The position numbers were made by a program, and so were the translations under genes. From assembly GCA_025966335.1 (NCBI GenBank), contig JAICRS010000210.1, forward strand, positions 1 through 5,333: 5,333 nt of DNA. The letters run 5' to 3'. Positions 4,580-5,333 of this stretch are shown piece after piece (the first letter of the stretch is position 1; every line of letters begins with the position of its first letter). The notes beneath the pieces are model-generated. The model was not told the DNA's origin. It searched no databases and was given only the letters and a program-made list of their open reading frames with translations. Origin of the DNA: Nocardioidaceae bacterium. Lineage in GTDB: Bacteria; Actinomycetota; Actinomycetes; Propionibacteriales; Nocardioidaceae.

Positions 4580-5333
4580 TCAGCGGACCCGTTGCACCCG
4601 TGACTCGTCCCAGACCGGGCCGTCGGACTCGTACACGTCGCCGGACGCGCCGTACACGAGGAACCGGTCGAAGCCGCGGGCGAACCAGCGGTCGTGGGTC
4701 ACCGCGATGACGGTGCCGTCGAAGGCCTCGAGCCCGGCCTCGAGGGCCTCGGCCGACTGCACGTCGAGGTTGTCGGTGGGCTCGTCGAGCAGCAGCAGCG
4801 TCGCGCCCGAGAGCTCGAGCAGGAGGATCTGGAACCGCGCCTGCTGACCGCCCGAGAGCGACTCGAACTTCTGCTCCGAGGCGTGGGCGAGCTCGTAGCG
4901 GTCGAGCACGCGGGCCGCCGCCTCGCGCCCCATGCCGTCACGGTGCTCGTCACCGCGGTGCAGGATCTCCAGCAGCGTCCGCCCGCGGAGCTCGGGATGC
5001 TCGTGGGTCTGCACGAACCAGCCCGGGCGCACGCGGGCACCGAGCTTGGCCTTGCCGGTGTGGTCGACCGGCTTGATCTCGACCGCCTCCACCGGCTCGT
5101 GCTCCTTGTCGGGGTCGCTGCCGCCCCGGGCGAGCAGCCGCAGGAAGTGCGACTTGCCGGAGCCGTTGGAGCCGAGGACAGCGACCCGCTCGCCGTACCA
5201 GACCTCGAGGTCGAACGGCCGCATGAGCCCGGTCAGCTCGAGGCCCTCGCACACCACCGCGCGCTTGCCGGTGCGCCCGCCGCGCAGCCGCATCCGCACC
5301 TGCTGCTCGCGGGGCTGCTCGATCGGCGGTCCC
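4580..5333 (-). CDS. ABC-F family ATPase, C-terminal half (5' partial)
   Basis: ABC-F proteins are soluble twin-ATPase factors that bind the ribosome and affect translation or give resistance to ribosome-targeting antibiotics; they are not transporters. The window shows 250 codons to the TGA at 4582-4580, covering the second ATPase domain. Counting from the first visible codon: Walker A GSNGSGKS at about 54-61, Q-loop in FVQTHEH at about 106-112, signature LSGGQQAR at about 159-166, Walker B LLLLDEPTDNLD at about 179-190, and the H-switch His213 in VTHDRWF. A GTG at 5299 could be misread as the start, but the frame stays open to the window edge and reads GPPIEQPREQQVRMRLRG, the kind of charged stretch that precedes the second ATPase domain in this family. 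The first ATPase domain and inter-domain linker should lie beyond the right edge. The protein ends soon after the second domain, without a long C-terminal extension. Resistance or housekeeping subtype cannot be decided without the linker. Confidence 0.88.
   Translation of the reverse strand, partial: GPPIEQPREQQVRMRLRGGRTGKRAVVCEGLELTGLMRPFDLEVWYGERVAVLGSNGSGKSHFLRLLARGGSDPDKEHEPVEAVEIKPVDHTGKAKLGARVRPGWFVQTHEHPELRGRTLLEILHRGDEHRDGMGREAAARVLDRYELAHASEQKFESLSGGQQARFQILLLELSGATLLLLDEPTDNLDVQSAEALEAGLEAFDGTVIAVTHDRWFARGFDRFLVYGASGDVYESDGPVWDESRVQRVR

Overview
The window looks like chromosomal DNA of a high-GC actinobacterium. Codon third positions are overwhelmingly G or C, exported proteins have Sec signal peptides and no outer-membrane features, and several genes appear to start without a Shine-Dalgarno sequence, as is common in Actinomycetota. 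A Nocardioides-like or related propionibacterial-lineage host is a guess from the protein style only.

Layout, left to right. Positions 1-303 hold the C-terminal 100 codons of citrate synthase (+). Positions 304-483 are non-coding with several short inverted repeats. Five + strand genes follow at short spacing: a small secreted RTX-type calcium-binding repeat protein (484-978), a single-domain cupin (988-1503), a stand-alone MOSC-domain protein (about 1523-2164), a small secreted protein of unknown function (2206-2709), and a membrane-anchored HtrA/DegP-like serine protease with one PDZ domain (2786-4042). A strong hairpin region (4038-4124) separates these from two convergent - strand genes: an AHSA1/SRPBCC-family protein (4130-4561) and, upstream of it, the C-terminal half of an ABC-F ATPase that runs off the right edge (4580-5333).

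The genes do not form one obvious pathway. Three of the + strand genes act outside the cytoplasm (RTX protein, secreted orphan, HtrA-like protease), so an envelope theme is possible but is inference. The clearest regulatory signals are a GGAAT-N18-GTT element upstream of the protease, matching the promoter class of SigR/SigH/SigE-type ECF sigma factors, and -10-like hexamers placed 6-7 nt before the start codons of four genes, suggesting leaderless transcripts. I see no mobile element, CRISPR array, tRNA or rRNA, and no convincing previously undescribed multi-gene system.
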